Below, one piece after another: positions 6,384 to 6,516 of a stretch of 6,516 nucleotides of DNA. The stretch is from Bacteroidia bacterium. Lineage in GTDB: Bacteria > Bacteroidota > Bacteroidia > Bacteroidales > Azobacteroidaceae. Numbering within the stretch: position 1 is the first letter of the stretch; the number at the start of each line of letters is the position of its first letter. A program made the position numbers and the translations under genes. The stretch lies in the NCBI GenBank assembly GCA_025999115.1, contig BNWW01000094.1, forward strand, positions 1 to 6,516, written 5' to 3'. The notes beneath the pieces are model-generated. The model saw only the letters and a list, made by a program, of their open reading frames with translations. It was not told where the DNA came from and did not search any database.

Positions 6384-6516
6384 ATGAGAACAAAAATGAC
6401 TATTTCTTTATGTGCTGTATTATTGAGTATTTCAATGTATGGACAAACGATTTCCGACAACTCTTTTTCGGAACTTTGGGCGCCGGGTATTGAGGTGCAG
6501 GCAGAAGGTGGGGTAA
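6384..6516 (+). CDS. N-terminus of an unidentified exported protein (cut by window edge)
   Basis: The ATG at 6384 opens a frame that runs to the right edge (44 codons). It starts with MRTKM, a hydrophobic stretch ISLCAVLLSISMYG and a likely signal-peptidase I site near YG-Q (20/21). The mature protein begins TISDNSFSELWAPGIEVQ. The only cysteine (Cys10) is inside the hydrophobic core, so this does not look like a lipoprotein and is unlike most SusE/SusF-type surface binding proteins. The gap of 57 AT-rich bases after the SusD-like gene has no terminator hairpin, so it is probably the third gene of the operon. In this position one often finds an enzyme or binding protein acting on the same nutrient, but too little is visible to name a family. 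Confidence 0.8.
   Translation, partial: MRTKMTISLCAVLLSISMYGQTISDNSFSELWAPGIEVQAEGGV

Overview
The window looks like chromosomal DNA of a Bacteroidota bacterium, most likely of the order Bacteroidales; I cannot name the species. The support is a complete SusC/RagA-type TonB-dependent transporter next to a SusD/RagB-type surface lipoprotein, a match to the Bacteroidetes promoter consensus (TTTG, about 20 bases, TAnnTTTG), start codons without clear Shine-Dalgarno sequences, an acidic lipoprotein export signal after the lipid cysteine, and AT-rich spacers broken by GC-rich hairpins.

Layout. Positions 1-56 hold the last codons of an unidentified plus-strand gene. Positions 61-147 hold a cluster of short GC-rich hairpins. 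Positions 220-265 form a perfect 13-bp inverted repeat with a smaller palindrome in its loop. Positions 300-958 on the minus strand are a decayed gene resembling the 'polyvalent protein' kinase domain carried by phages and conjugative elements. It is split by a frame change with an apparent internal deletion, but its promoter (976-1007) still looks intact. Positions 1008-1524 hold no gene. The first half (1068-1285) is a second run of hairpins with competing long-range pairing. The second half is AT-rich leader DNA with an 8-bp tandem repeat, a short palindrome and a weak promoter candidate.

From 1525 to the right edge there is one apparent plus-strand operon: SusC-like transporter (1525-4614), SusD-like lipoprotein (4635-6326) and the start of a third exported protein (6384 to the edge). 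SusC-like proteins form a TonB-powered outer-membrane barrel and SusD-like proteins form the hinged lid that captures ligand at the cell surface, so the pair should import one oligomeric nutrient, a glycan or a peptide. No degradative enzyme or regulator lies in the window, so the substrate cannot be read from it. The transporter lacks an N-terminal signalling domain, which argues against direct anti-sigma signalling.

The importer pair is ordinary in architecture. The parts that merit a second look are the non-coding and decayed DNA to its left: two hairpin clusters and an isolated inverted repeat around the remains of a mobile-element gene.
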